Assembly: GCF_006494375.1 (NCBI RefSeq) | Contig: NZ_VHIZ01000041.1 | Coordinates: forward strand, 131,927-195,926 | DNA length: 64,000 bases | Reading direction: 5' to 3' | Source of the DNA: Pantoea anthophila | Lineage (GTDB): Bacteria; Pseudomonadota; Gammaproteobacteria; Enterobacterales; Enterobacteriaceae | In this document: positions 49,132 to 57,772 of the stretch, one piece after another | How positions within the stretch are numbered: position 1 is the first letter of the stretch | Layout: every line of letters starts with the position of its first letter | The notes under the pieces: model-generated | The model's input: the letters and a program-made list of their open reading frames with translations, nothing else | Databases searched by the model: none | Told to the model about the DNA's origin: nothing | Position numbers and translations under genes: made by a program

Positions 49132-49881
49132 TTACACATTGCGCAGCAGCGACACATAGTGGCGCGTCACCGCAATCAGATCGTCGCCTTCCAGCGGAAA
49201 TTCAATACCGCGCGGCACCGAGCCGGGCAGCTGTTGCAGCAGGTCACGCCAGCCAGCGTCCGCCTCATCCAGCGCAATTGCCCGGAAACTCTCCTGATGC
49301 GGAACGGCGGCTTTGACGTGCACATAGCCGACCTGCGCGGCCAGCTGCTGCGCGGCCTGGAAGGCGTTTTCGCCGGTCCAGCACCAGTTCCCCATGTCGA
49401 AGGTCATCGTGATCGGTAGCCCGGCTTCTCTGATCGCCGTGAAAAACGCGACGGAGGGTGCGAGTTTGCCCTGTTCGGTCTGATCGTTTTCCACCGTCAG
49501 TTCACACGGCAGTGCTGCCAGATGCGCCTGCAGCGTTTCACGGTGAAGTGAACCGGTGAAATGTCCCAGCGCGACTTTCAGCCGCTGCGCATTTAACTGG
49601 CGTGCTTCTTCAACGTAGTGGGTTATGCGCGGATTGATTTCGCCGCCGTCACAAAACAGCGTATCGGGCACCGAATAGCTGGCCTGAAGCTGATGCTGTG
49701 CCACCGCCTGCGCCAGGGCGGGCAGATCGGCCAGCGCCGCGTCATCAAGCAGTTCGCGGCGGATTTCGACGCCATCAGCACCAGCCTGCTGAATGATCGG
49801 CAGCAGCGCAGTCTGGCCGCCGAGTGCGGCGATCTGCGCATGGCCATAAGCGGCGGTCACCACAATGATGTCAGGTTTCAT
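49132..49881 (-). CDS. kguE: Sugar phosphate isomerase/epimerase-like protein KguE
   Basis: 249 aa xylose-isomerase-type TIM barrel (AP endonuclease 2 superfamily). Metal ligands are expected at Glu in LTVENDQTEQG, Asp/Asn in MTFDMGNWCW, His in VHVKAAV and the C-terminal GIEFPLEG. It is the first gene of the operon. KguE accompanies ketogluconate use in Pseudomonas and enterobacteria but its exact step is unsettled. I prefer the ATG at 49881, with GGAG seven bases upstream, to the ATG at 49893. Confidence 0.82.
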   Translation of the reverse strand: MKPDIIVVTAAYGHAQIAALGGQTALLPIIQQAGADGVEIRRELLDDAALADLPALAQAVAQHQLQASYSVPDTLFCDGGEINPRITHYVEEARQLNAQRLKVALGHFTGSLHRETLQAHLAALPCELTVENDQTEQGKLAPSVAFFTAIREAGLPITMTFDMGNWCWTGENAFQAAQQLAAQVGYVHVKAAVPHQESFRAIALDEADAGWRDLLQQLPGSVPRGIEFPLEGDDLIAVTRHYVSLLRNV

Positions 49882-49931
49882 GTTCTGCTCCATGGCAGGT
49901 TTTTGCGCGTAGCGGATACAAAAACCCTAAA

Positions 49932-49945
49932 TGGAACCGGTTCCA
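49932..49945. promoter_or_regulatory. PtxS-type operator before kguE
   Basis: TGGAACCGGTTCCA is a perfect 14-bp palindrome with the central CG typical of LacI-family sites. It differs by only two symmetric bases from the PtxS operator of Pseudomonas (TGAAACCGGTTTCA). It lies 51 bases upstream of the kguE ATG and is the likely target of the LacI-family protein encoded at 51007-52032. Confidence 0.75.
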
Positions 49946-50109
49946 AAGCAAAGCAGCAAACTGTGAAACTATGATCGTGCTCACGAAGCGAGCACGAAGA
50001 GCGGTCTGAGGCTTACAAACGCAGGATTGTACGCTAAGTGCATTTCAGTCAGTTCCGCTGAATGAAAAAAGTGAGGATTTTTATCATTTTAAGAGGGATG
50101 CGGATAGCT

Positions 50110-50253
50110 ATGAAGTCATCGTTACTGAAAAGCGTTAGCGGGATTAATGCAAAAACGGATCGGAAAAAACAAAAACCGTCATTTTATGATGCTGGTAAAT
50201 TTAATTCCTTTGTTTCCATCCTATTATTGCTCAGCGTCATTTATAGTCGGTAA
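50110..50253 (+). CDS. Doubtful small peptide ORF in AT-rich island
   Basis: 47 codons starting MKSSLLKSVSG and ending in a hydrophobic stretch FVSILLLLSVIYSR. GAGGG lies upstream, though at long spacing for this ATG. It could be a small membrane peptide or leader. Base composition is AT-rich like the neighbouring small genes. I have no family assignment. Confidence 0.25.
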   Translation: MKSSLLKSVSGINAKTDRKKQKPSFYDAGKFNSFVSILLLLSVIYSR

Positions 50254-50279
50254 TAAGACAGCAAACGGAGGTTTTGCAG

Positions 50280-50696
50280 ATGAAATGGATTTTAATAACA
50301 CTATTACTTGCTTCAGGATTAACAACGGTTTCAGCCCAATCCGATCAGGACATAGAAAAGGAACTCTCCACTGCCACTCTATTTTCGATGGGCTTCAATG
50401 GATTTATTACGAAGTAAATGCCGCAACAACTGATATACGAAAAAACTTTAAAAGATAACAACTCCGTAAAGATATTTGAAAGTGTGATGGAATCTGCAAC
50501 CGCCACGCCTGAAGGTAAAGCCTGGGCGGCATGCGGTCTTTGGCAGAAAAAAGAGATAGACAAAATAAAAGTAAGAAAAGAATATAACGATCTGCCTGTA
50601 ACGCTATTAACGGGCGACATCCTCAGGCAGGAATCCTTAGAAAAGGTTATCGAAAATATACGACTACACGGATGCAAATTAAGGAGATCGAAATGA
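50280..50696 (+). pseudogene. Small secreted protein gene split by an in-frame TAA
   Basis: A strong ACGGAGG precedes the ATG at 50280. The first 45 codons encode a signal peptide (MKWILITLLLASGLTTVSAQ) and a short mature start ending MGFNGFITK, then TAA at 50415-50417. The next codon is ATG and the same frame continues for 92 codons (MPQQLIYEKTLKDN ... ATPEGKAWAACGLW ... GDILRQESLEKVIENI). The two halves read as one roughly 137-residue exported protein of a small family with the TPEGK-x-x-A-x-CGLW core; I believe similar proteins (MchS3-type) occur in microcin clusters, but could not check this. TAAATG might allow reinitiation, yielding a cytoplasmic C-terminal half. Confidence 0.6.
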
Positions 50697-50896
50697 GAAA
50701 CATAGATAAGTCAGAAGCCGAACGCGTTGCTGGCGCCGTGAATATGAGTGATTCAGGCGAGCCAGAAAAAAACTTTATTATCTTCGGGGGAAGCCCGGAT
50801 GAATGGTTTGATAATATAAAAGTTTTCTCGACGCCAGGCCCAGGCCCTCTCAGCGTGTGTGCTGTTAATTTAACTCTCTCCGGCCTGCCTTTGTAA
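50693..50896 (+). CDS. Candidate double-glycine-leader (microcin-like) peptide precursor
   Basis: 67 aa. AAGGAG is placed six bases before the ATG, overlapping the end of the preceding gene. The N-terminus MRNIDKSEAERVAGA has the pattern of class II microcin leaders (compare MREITESQLRYISGA of microcin H47): a short charged helix with hydrophobic spacing ending in Gly-Ala. The remaining 52 residues are Gly/Pro/Ser-rich with one Cys and end LTLSGLPL. No immunity, exporter or maturation gene is visible nearby, so function as a bacteriocin is a hypothesis. A terminator follows 8 bases after the stop. Confidence 0.5.
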   Translation: MRNIDKSEAERVAGAVNMSDSGEPEKNFIIFGGSPDEWFDNIKVFSTPGPGPLSVCAVNLTLSGLPL

Positions 50897-50904
50897 GCCA
50901 GTAA

Positions 50905-50930
50905 GAAGCCTGTCCTGAGCAGGCTTCTTT
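50905..50930 (+). terminator. Intrinsic terminator after the microcin-like gene
   Basis: GAAGCCTG, 7-base loop, CAGGCTTC followed by TTT and a pyrimidine-rich tail. It ends the rightward AT-rich transcription unit. Confidence 0.8.
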
Positions 50931-51006
50931 CGTCCCTTTCGACAATCCCTTAACGGCACACTCTCTGATTTGCCCGCTCAGCCTGAAGTAAGAACAAACC
51001 TGCACC

Positions 51007-52032
51007 TCAGGGAAGCGGCTGGCTGGAGCCGCGAACGATCAGTTCGCCGGAGAACACCTGTTCGGCAACCGGCAGGTCACTGCCATCAATACGGGCAATC
51101 AGTCGCTCCAGCGCACTGAAGCCAATCTGCCAGGTCGGCTGTTTCAGCGTGGTAATCCCGACACCAGCCAGCGCCGCCCACTCCAGTTCATCGAAACCGA
51201 GCAGGCCGATATCGCGGCCCCACTGCAGGTTGAGTCGCTGCAGCGATCGCGCCACCTGCAGCGTCAGCGCCCCGTTGGCGACCATCACCGCACAGCGTTT
51301 GCCCGCATGCTGCTGATGGAATGCCAGCAGCGCCGCGTCCAGCGCCTCGGGCTGATGCAGCACCACTTCCACATTCTGATGCTCAATCTGCGGATGCGCC
51401 GCCAGCAGATGGCGGAACGCCTGCAGACGCTCGCGGCGCGTATTGACACTGCCCAGCGGTTCACTGAGAAACATCAGAGCCTCATAGCCATTGTCGACCA
51501 GATGGTGCGTAGCGGTTTCGGCGGCTTCGGCGTTGTTCAGGCCCACCACATCGCAGGGAAAATCGGGGATTTTGCGGTCAATCAGCACCATCGGCAGCAG
51601 GGACTGCTGCAGATGATTCAGCACCTCTTCGCGCATCCCGACCGCATTAACCACGATGCCTTCAACCTGATAACTGCTCAGAAGCTGGAGGTAGTGCTGC
51701 TCCAGATCCACTTCGTTGTTGGTATTACACATAAGCAGCGTAAAGCCCTGCTCACGACAGGCGGCTTCAATGCCACTCATGACATCGACGGAATAGGGGT
51801 TAGTGATATCGGCGATAATCAGCCCAATCAGGCGCGTACGCCCGCGTTTCAGACCGCGTGCCATCTGGCTCGGACGATAGCTGAGGTCCGCTATCGCCTG
51901 TTCAATCCGCGCTTTCAGATCGGCGGAGAGCAGATGCAGTTCACCGTTCAGATAACGTGAAACGCTGGTTTTACCGGTCCGAGCCGCGTGAGCAACATCG
52001 CTGATGGTGGCGCGAGGCGGCCTGGTTTTCAT
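51007..52032 (-). CDS. LacI-family regulator, probable PtxS-type repressor of kgu genes
   Basis: 341 aa. The N-terminal LacI helix-turn-helix (ATISDVAHAARTGKTSVSRYLNG) is followed by a hinge helix (SQMARGLKRGRTRLIGLIIADITNPY) and a periplasmic-binding-protein-like sensor domain. It is the nearest regulator to the kgu operon, whose promoter has a PtxS-like palindrome, so 2-ketogluconate is its likely inducer. The ATG at 52032 fits the family; the upstream extension to 52128 is not expected. The AT-rich microcin-like island lies between it and the operon. Confidence 0.82.
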   Translation of the reverse strand: MKTRPPRATISDVAHAARTGKTSVSRYLNGELHLLSADLKARIEQAIADLSYRPSQMARGLKRGRTRLIGLIIADITNPYSVDVMSGIEAACREQGFTLLMCNTNNEVDLEQHYLQLLSSYQVEGIVVNAVGMREEVLNHLQQSLLPMVLIDRKIPDFPCDVVGLNNAEAAETATHHLVDNGYEALMFLSEPLGSVNTRRERLQAFRHLLAAHPQIEHQNVEVVLHQPEALDAALLAFHQQHAGKRCAVMVANGALTLQVARSLQRLNLQWGRDIGLLGFDELEWAALAGVGITTLKQPTWQIGFSALERLIARIDGSDLPVAEQVFSGELIVRGSSQPLP

Positions 52033-52097
52033 GAGATATCCTGCAAAATTATAAATTCGGCAGAGACTAGCACAAGCGCAGCCCGGAGCAAAAAGCG

Positions 52098-53078
52098 CTA
52101 CGCCGGTAATTGCAGCCAGGGCTGCCACAGGGTCTGTAACGTCTCCGGCGGCGCACCCTCGATCAGCCGGACAATCATCTCCGCCACCTGCTCTCCAGCC
52201 TGATGTGGCGTTGCCTGACGAATCGCGACAATGGGATGATCGAGAATCGCATCCCCCGGTAATCCCTCCCAGCCTGCCAGCAGGATGGCATCCTCACCCG
52301 CTGCGCGTCCGGCCTGATGCAGCGCCACAGCCGCGCCTTCCGCCAGCGCACCACAGTCGGTGATGATCACCTCCGGCATCGGCCCCTCTGCCAGCCACTG
52401 CCGGGTCTGCTGATAGCCGGCACGGCGCGTCGGTGCCACTGCCGCCATCGCATAAGGCGCGAGATCACCCAGCGCCGTCAGATAGCCCTGACGCCGGTCG
52501 CGCGCGCGGCTGCTGTTCTCCTCACTGCCAAGCCAGGCGATCCGCCGCCGTCCCTGTGCCAGCGACCACTCCACCGCCAGCTGCGAACCGGCAAGGTGGT
52601 CAACATCAAACCAGGCATAGGTGGCGGGCAGATCGCTGCGACCCAGCGTCAGAAAGCGAAAATCGGTCTGCAGCAGCGCATGAAGCCGATAGTCATCTGG
52701 CCGGGTGTGGCCGATAATCAGGGCATCGACAGCCCCGCTGCGCAACAGGCGGGTGAGCGCCGGAGGATTCTGCTGCTTATCTGTCAGCAGCAGCAGGTTA
52801 ATATCATAACCGGCCAGGTGATGCTCCAGTGCCAGTAACATATCGCTGAAATCGCTGCCACTCAGAGGCGAAGCCCCCGGCGGACAGACCAGGCCCACCG
52901 CGTTAGCGCGACCGGTTTTCAGCCGTCTGGCTGCCGCATTAGGCCGGTAGCCGCGCCGTTGCGCCTCCGCTTCGATGCGTTTACGCGTCTCCTGAGCGAC
53001 ATCCTGGTAACCATTGAGGGCGCGGCTGACGGTGGTGACAGAGAGACCTAAAACCGCCGCGATGGCTTTAAGAGACAT
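52098..53078 (-). CDS. LacI-family sugar regulator
   Basis: 326 aa. The helix-turn-helix SLKAIAAVLGLSVTTVSRALNGY is at the very N-terminus, the hinge reads AARRLKTGRANAVGLV, and the sensor domain is of the type I periplasmic-binding fold. Its targets are not adjacent: the downstream gene is the other LacI-family regulator, 65 bases away. A perfect palindrome (CTGATCA-5-TGATCAG) 14 bases upstream of its ATG may be its own operator. I place the start at 53078; the TTG at 53099 lies inside that palindrome. Confidence 0.8.
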   Translation of the reverse strand: MSLKAIAAVLGLSVTTVSRALNGYQDVAQETRKRIEAEAQRRGYRPNAAARRLKTGRANAVGLVCPPGASPLSGSDFSDMLLALEHHLAGYDINLLLLTDKQQNPPALTRLLRSGAVDALIIGHTRPDDYRLHALLQTDFRFLTLGRSDLPATYAWFDVDHLAGSQLAVEWSLAQGRRRIAWLGSEENSSRARDRRQGYLTALGDLAPYAMAAVAPTRRAGYQQTRQWLAEGPMPEVIITDCGALAEGAAVALHQAGRAAGEDAILLAGWEGLPGDAILDHPIVAIRQATPHQAGEQVAEMIVRLIEGAPPETLQTLWQPWLQLPA

Positions 53079-53091
53079 AGGGGAATTTCCA

Positions 53092-53110
53092 CTGATCAAT
53101 TTTTGATCAG
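53092..53110. promoter_or_regulatory. Palindrome upstream of the second LacI-type gene
   Basis: CTGATCA-ATTTT-TGATCAG is a perfect 7-bp inverted repeat. It lies immediately upstream of the regulator start and contains two Dam (GATC) sites. Autoregulatory operator is the likely role, though LacI-family operators usually have a central CG, absent here. Confidence 0.4.
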
Positions 53111-53214
53111 GCTACCATAAAGCCTCTGCTGGCTCTATCCACAGAACGCTTTCTGGTGCTTTTAACGTGAGACTTTCCAGAAAAAAGGGCGCCCCCGGGA
53201 GGGGGCGACCACGG

Positions 53215-53877
53215 TTAGCCCAGCGGGGTGAGTGTGATCTCAACGCGACGGTTTTGCGCTTTGCCGGCTTCGGTGCTGTTGGTGGCAACCGGGTTATCCG
53301 GGCCTGCCCCCTGCGTACGCAGGCGATCGCTGGCCACGCCCTGCACGATCAGCGCGCTGGCGACACTTTCAGCACGCTGCTGAGAGAGACGCATATTCAG
53401 CGCACGGGTGCCGGTGCTGTCGGTGTAACCCACGACGTTTACCGCCGTTTTTGGATACTCTTTCAGCACCATTGCAACACCGGTCAGGGTGTTTGCGCCT
53501 GCGGGTTTCAGATTGCTGCTGCTGGAGTCGAAGGTGACATTGTTAGGCATGTTCAGGACGATGTTATCGCCATTACGGGTCACGCTGACGCCGGTGCCGC
53601 GCATCTTGTCACGCAGTTTCGCTTCCTGCACGTCCATGTAGTAGCCCACGCCACCGCCCAGTGCCGCACCGCTTGCGGCACCAATCAGGGCACCTTTACG
53701 GCGATCTTTCTTCGACGATGAAAGCACGCCGACACCGGCACCCACTAATGCGCCCAGGCCCGCGCCTACGCCTGACTTACCCGCCTGTGATTCACCGGTG
53801 TAAGGATTGGTGGTGCAGCCAGGCAGGGCCAGGCTGCCGCTCAGTAACAGGGTGATCGCGATTAATTTCTTCTGCAT
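53215..53877 (-). CDS. yiaD: OmpA-family lipoprotein YiaD
   Basis: 220 aa. A lipoprotein signal peptide ends LALPGC, then a glycine-zipper region (GAGLGALVGAGVGVL, GALIGAASGAALGGGVGYY), then an OmpA-like peptidoglycan-binding domain at 115-219 (NVVGYTDSTGTRALNMRLSQQRAESVASAL, NRRVEITL). It matches E. coli YiaD, an outer-membrane lipoprotein linked to BamD suppression and envelope integrity. Confidence 0.92.
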   Translation of the reverse strand: MQKKLIAITLLLSGSLALPGCTTNPYTGESQAGKSGVGAGLGALVGAGVGVLSSSKKDRRKGALIGAASGAALGGGVGYYMDVQEAKLRDKMRGTGVSVTRNGDNIVLNMPNNVTFDSSSSNLKPAGANTLTGVAMVLKEYPKTAVNVVGYTDSTGTRALNMRLSQQRAESVASALIVQGVASDRLRTQGAGPDNPVATNSTEAGKAQNRRVEITLTPLG

Positions 53878-53986
53878 TTTTGTTCCCTTACAGTCGAGAC
53901 ACAGGGGAAAACCTTCCCCATAAGTGGCACGATTATGCCGCCTGTGGAACAGGGATGTATGAGGAAAAATCCTGATTTATGAAGAA

Positions 53987-54553
53987 TCAGCGGGTAATGG
54001 CATCAGGATGGCAGAAACAGTTGCTCTGATGATCGTTTATCAGCCCGCAGGCCTGCATAAAGGAATAGCAGATTGTCGGGCCGATGAATTTAAAACCACG
54101 CTGCTTTAATGCCTTTGAGAGCGCAATGGCCTGCTCTGACGTGGTGGGGGCCAGGCTGTAGTCGGGATAATGGTGAACGATTTGCACGTTATCGACAAAT
54201 TGCCAGACGAACTGGCTGAAATCCTCACCTTTCGCCTCCATTTCCAGGTAAGCGCGGGCATTCGCGATAATGGCGGCGATTTTGCCGGGATGGCGGATAA
54301 TGCCGCTGTTCAGCAGCAACCGGTCGATCGCTGACGCGTCCATCTGCGCAATCGCCTGCGGATCAAACTGGTGAAACGCCGCGCGATAATTTTCCCGCTT
54401 TTTCAGCACGGTGATCCAGGAGAGTCCCGCCTGCTGTCCTTCCAGACAGAGCATCTCAAACAGCGCACGCTTGTCTCTCTGCGCCACCCCCCATTCCCTG
54501 TCGTGATAAGCCAGATAGAGGGGATCCTGTGTTACCCAACCACATCGTTGCAT
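53987..54553 (-). CDS. tag: DNA-3-methyladenine glycosylase I
   Basis: 188 aa constitutive base-excision enzyme that removes 3-methyladenine. Zinc ligands Cys4 and His17 (CGWVTQDPLYLAYH) are present, and the C-terminal cluster CGLINDHQSNCFCH supplies the others. The catalytic LEGQQAGLSWITVLKKRE segment and FKFIGPTICYSFMQA are intact. The yiaD-tag-yhjY order follows E. coli. Confidence 0.94.
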   Translation of the reverse strand: MQRCGWVTQDPLYLAYHDREWGVAQRDKRALFEMLCLEGQQAGLSWITVLKKRENYRAAFHQFDPQAIAQMDASAIDRLLLNSGIIRHPGKIAAIIANARAYLEMEAKGEDFSQFVWQFVDNVQIVHHYPDYSLAPTTSEQAIALSKALKQRGFKFIGPTICYSFMQACGLINDHQSNCFCHPDAITR

Positions 54554-54705
54554 CGCTTTGTTCCTTTTAACGAGAATATTTTAGCGGTCCGCTTGATCTT
54601 AAAATTAATCGGTTGATAGTTAAACGATCAGCGGTTAAATAACAGAGACAGCGCGAATTTTAATTACGACGCCGGATAATAACTTCAGCCCTGCCTGGAG
54701 AAGAG

Positions 54706-55392
54706 ATGTCGCCGAAAAGCGGTTGGAAAGGTCTGAGAACCTGCTGTGCTGCATGGCTGTTAATCTTAATGGCACCGGCTTTTGCCCGGAGCGGCCTCTC
54801 TGCGCCGCCGCACGCCGACTTTCTGCCGGACTACGACACGATACTGGCAGAGAAGATCGCGCTGACGCCCCTCACCTTCAGTGACGAAAACCGCGCCCTG
54901 TTTGAAGCCGCCATTAACTCTCCCACCGCCTCACCCATCGCGCTGCACAGTGAAACCGGAAGCGCAGGCACCACCCCGCTGGGAAAACGCTACCGGGCTG
55001 GCGTGGAGATGCCTGTTGCGCCGTCGCTCACCACCGGGCCGGTGGCGCAGTATGCCGTCGATCCGCAACCCATAAACTGTCTGCAATGTGACTACAGCGA
55101 TCAGCAGAGTCGCGAGCAGAGTGCCAGCGTCGGCTGGCGCATCGATTCGCAGCAGGGATGGATATCGCCCTGGGCGCAGCTCAGCTATCGCTATCTGCTG
55201 GCGGAGACGCCCCAGACTCCCCGCCGCGAGACGACGAACGGCCCGGATCAGAGCGAGGGCATCGACCTGAGTATCGGGGCGCAGCTGCCGCTGAACGACA
55301 ATCTGGCGGCTTTCGCCTCATTTTCACAAAACGAAGCGCTGAATAATCAGGAACAGCAACTTTACAGCTTCGGCTTCAGCGCCAGCTTCTGA
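54706..55392 (+). CDS. YhjY-like outer-membrane beta-barrel-domain protein
   Basis: 228 aa. A signal peptide (about 1-27, AAWLLILMAPAFA) precedes a loop-rich region with a Cys pair (NCLQCDY), and the C-terminal third reads as amphipathic strands (ISPWAQLSYRYLL, GIDLSIGAQLPLN, NLAAFASFSQ, LYSFGFSASF) ending in the aromatic residue typical of outer-membrane beta-signals. E. coli has yhjY, an autotransporter-barrel-related protein, beside tag in the same place, so this is probably its divergent counterpart. Too short for a full 12-strand barrel. Function unknown. Confidence 0.6.
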   Translation: MSPKSGWKGLRTCCAAWLLILMAPAFARSGLSAPPHADFLPDYDTILAEKIALTPLTFSDENRALFEAAINSPTASPIALHSETGSAGTTPLGKRYRAGVEMPVAPSLTTGPVAQYAVDPQPINCLQCDYSDQQSREQSASVGWRIDSQQGWISPWAQLSYRYLLAETPQTPRRETTNGPDQSEGIDLSIGAQLPLNDNLAAFASFSQNEALNNQEQQLYSFGFSASF

Positions 55393-55467
55393 GCGGGGCA
55401 TAAAAAGAGAAAGGCGGTCGGGCGTTTAAAATATAATGAGCCTGCTAATCATTATACTGGTAACACT

Positions 55468-56148
55468 ATGCGCAACGATCTCACTCTTATTGGCCGCGAA
55501 ATCGCGGTTTTTCTGCTGGCAGCGCTGTTTCTTGCCCTCACCATCGTTCCTGTCTACATCGACGTCGCCTGGATGAACGACGCACTGCATGAGACCTCAT
55601 TCACCGAAACCACTCAGGAAGTGATGCTGGCGACCATCGCCACACTCTTTTTTATCGCGGCCCGACGCCGTCCCGATCAGCGCGGCGCGCTGACGCTGGT
55701 CGCCGGTTTTTACGCCTGTATGCTGATCCGTGAACTCGACTTCGTGTTTGATGCCATTCAGCATGGCAGCTGGGTCTGGTTTGCGCTGGCCGTCACCGCG
55801 GGCTCACTGGCCGTCGCGCTGCGCACGCCGAAAAAAAGCGTGCATGCGCTGGCTGCCCTGGTGCAGCACCGCAGCTGGCCGGTTATGGCCTCCGGCTTTT
55901 TAGTGGTGCTGGTCTTCTCCCGCCTGTTTGGTGTGCATGTGCTGTGGCAGCATCTGATGCTGGGGGATTACAACCGGGTGGTGAAAAACATGGCCGAAGA
56001 GGGGACTGAGCTGCTGGGATACAGCCTGTGCTGGCTCGCCTCGGTTCGCTATGTATGGCAGACCCGCCCTGCCGCTGCCGCCCTTACCGTGCGCGCACCG
56101 GAATCTGTACCGGCCCGCCATGCCACGTCGCCGGTGACCTCACACTGA
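55468..56148 (+). CDS. Uncharacterised polytopic membrane protein
   Basis: 226 aa with about six hydrophobic helices (roughly 8-28, 48-64, 74-90, 99-118, 136-155, 180-197). Conserved-looking polar motifs inside the membrane region, such as ETTQEVML, RELDF and EEGTELLGY, suggest a charged site. I do not recognise the family. It is preceded by a plausible AT-rich promoter and followed by dnaT after a 111-base gap. The C-terminal 28 residues are low-complexity Ala/Pro-rich. Confidence 0.65.
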   Translation: MRNDLTLIGREIAVFLLAALFLALTIVPVYIDVAWMNDALHETSFTETTQEVMLATIATLFFIAARRRPDQRGALTLVAGFYACMLIRELDFVFDAIQHGSWVWFALAVTAGSLAVALRTPKKSVHALAALVQHRSWPVMASGFLVVLVFSRLFGVHVLWQHLMLGDYNRVVKNMAEEGTELLGYSLCWLASVRYVWQTRPAAAALTVRAPESVPARHATSPVTSH

Positions 56149-56259
56149 CCCGCACTCCTGCTTTTTAAGCGATCCCCTCCGTTAAAAAAGGTACAATAAC
56201 CCCTTCTGCGCCGGCGACAGGTTCCCGGCGCAAGGTGTTCGTTAACCTCAGGTCTTTTC

Positions 56260-56796
56260 ATGTCAGCTAAAATCTTAACTTCAACGCTCATTGGCCTGGA
56301 TGCCTTCCGACAGGATCCGCTGACTGCCCTGCAGCAGGCGGAAAAGGGCACGCTGGCGGTGTTAGATAACTATGCGCCGGTGATGTATGCCATCACCCCG
56401 GCGCGTCTGGCCGAGCTGCTGGCGCTGGAAGCTGCCGCCCGGCAACCGAATGATGTGGCGCTGGATGACAGCCTGTATGACGATGCGCCCGCCGCGATCC
56501 ACACACCGGCCGGGAAGTTCGCCATGTATCCGGGCTGGCAGCCGGATGCCGACTTTACGCGCCAGGCCGCGATCTGGGGCGTGGCGCTGGCTGAAGCCGT
56601 CACGCCGGGCGAGCTGGCGGCCTTTGTCGCCTACTGGCAGGCGGAAGGCCGGATGTTCCATCATGTCCAGTGGCAGCAGAAACTGGCGCGCAGCATCCAG
56701 ATGAACCGCGCCGCAAATGGCGGGCAACCGAAGCGTGATATCACCCAGTTGCCCGATCCTGACCGTACCATTCCCGATGGTTTCCGAGGTGAATGA
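56260..56796 (+). CDS. dnaT: Primosomal protein DnaT
   Basis: 178 aa. DnaT works with PriA/PriB to reload DnaB at stalled forks. The C-terminal DnaT domain ([26 protein letters not shown] ... [24 protein letters not shown]) is very close to E. coli DnaT; the N-terminal part is more diverged, as is usual. Its stop overlaps the dnaC start (ATGA), so the pair is coupled. Confidence 0.93.
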   Translation: MSAKILTSTLIGLDAFRQDPLTALQQAEKGTLAVLDNYAPVMYAITPARLAELLALEAAARQPNDVALDDSLYDDAPAAIHTPAGKFAMYPGWQPDADFTRQAAIWGVALAEAVTPGELAAFVAYWQAEGRMFHHVQWQQKLARSIQMNRAANGGQPKRDITQLPDPDRTIPDGFRGE

Positions 56797-57536
56797 TGAA
56801 AACGCCAAACGATCTCTTTAGCCGTCTGAAAAAAATGATGCCTGAAGGCACCCGCCCCAAATTTGCCAATGGCCAGGAGCTGCTGGCGTGGAATCAGGAG
56901 CAGGGTCGCCTGCGCTCAGAGGCGATAGTACGCGAGAACCGCGCCATGAAAATGCAGCGCGTGATGGGCCGTTCCGGCATTCGCGAACTGCATATCAACT
57001 GCTCGTTTGATAATTACCGGGTTGAGAATGAGGGCCAGCGTAAGGCGCTGGAGCTGGCACGGCAGTATGCCGCAGAATTTGACGGCAGCATCGCCAGCTT
57101 TGTCTTTTCAGGACGTCCCGGCACCGGTAAGAACCATCTGGCCGCGGCGATCGGCAATGACCTGATCCTGCGCGGCAAAAGCGTGCTGATCGTGACGGTC
57201 GCTGACCTGATGTCGAGCATGAAGGGTACCTTCAGCGGCAGCAGCGGCATTACCGAAGAGCGGCTGATTCAGGATCTGAGCAGTGTTGACCTGCTGGTGA
57301 TCGATGAGATCGGTATGCAGAGCGAATCGCGCTATGAAAAAGTGATCATCAACCAGATCGTCGATCGCCGCTCCTCTTCCAAACGCCCGACCGGCATGTT
57401 ATCGAACCTCGACCATGCCGGTATGAATGCCCTGCTGGGCGAGCGCGTGATGGATCGTATGCGGCTTGGCAACAGCCTGTGGGTGCGGTTTGACTGGGAA
57501 AGTTACCGCAGCCGGGTGCGCGGCGACGAATATTAA
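56793..57536 (+). CDS. dnaC: DNA helicase loader DnaC
   Basis: 247 aa AAA+ protein that delivers DnaB helicase to the origin or restart site. The N-terminal DnaB-binding region is followed by the Walker [15 protein letters not shown] and Walker B LLVIDEIG motifs and the sensor region [16 protein letters not shown]. It is the second gene of dnaTC. Length and sequence agree with E. coli DnaC (245 aa). Confidence 0.95.
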   Translation: MMKTPNDLFSRLKKMMPEGTRPKFANGQELLAWNQEQGRLRSEAIVRENRAMKMQRVMGRSGIRELHINCSFDNYRVENEGQRKALELARQYAAEFDGSIASFVFSGRPGTGKNHLAAAIGNDLILRGKSVLIVTVADLMSSMKGTFSGSSGITEERLIQDLSSVDLLVIDEIGMQSESRYEKVIINQIVDRRSSSKRPTGMLSNLDHAGMNALLGERVMDRMRLGNSLWVRFDWESYRSRVRGDEY

Positions 57537-57772
57537 TTCCTCCGCGCTGATGCCTCTTTCCGCAGGTGCGGCTCTCCTCCCGGGGCCGCACCGCTGCCCT
57601 CTCGTTCTCTCCCTCTTATCCGAAACGCGCACCGTTTCGCTTACCCGCCCGCCTGCAGCCGAGGGTTATCCCTGATAGCGAGGTTGTGTGAAACAGCACA
57701 CAAAAGTGTCAGATCAACGTTTCTCACGGGCTGATACACTGAAATCTGTCTCCTCTGTTGGGTGGATCCGTG

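Noticed and set aside
50147..50458. 103-codon frame overlapping the secreted-protein gene in another frame
   Set aside because: The 50280 frame has a much better ribosome-binding site and a signal peptide; this one shows no domain.
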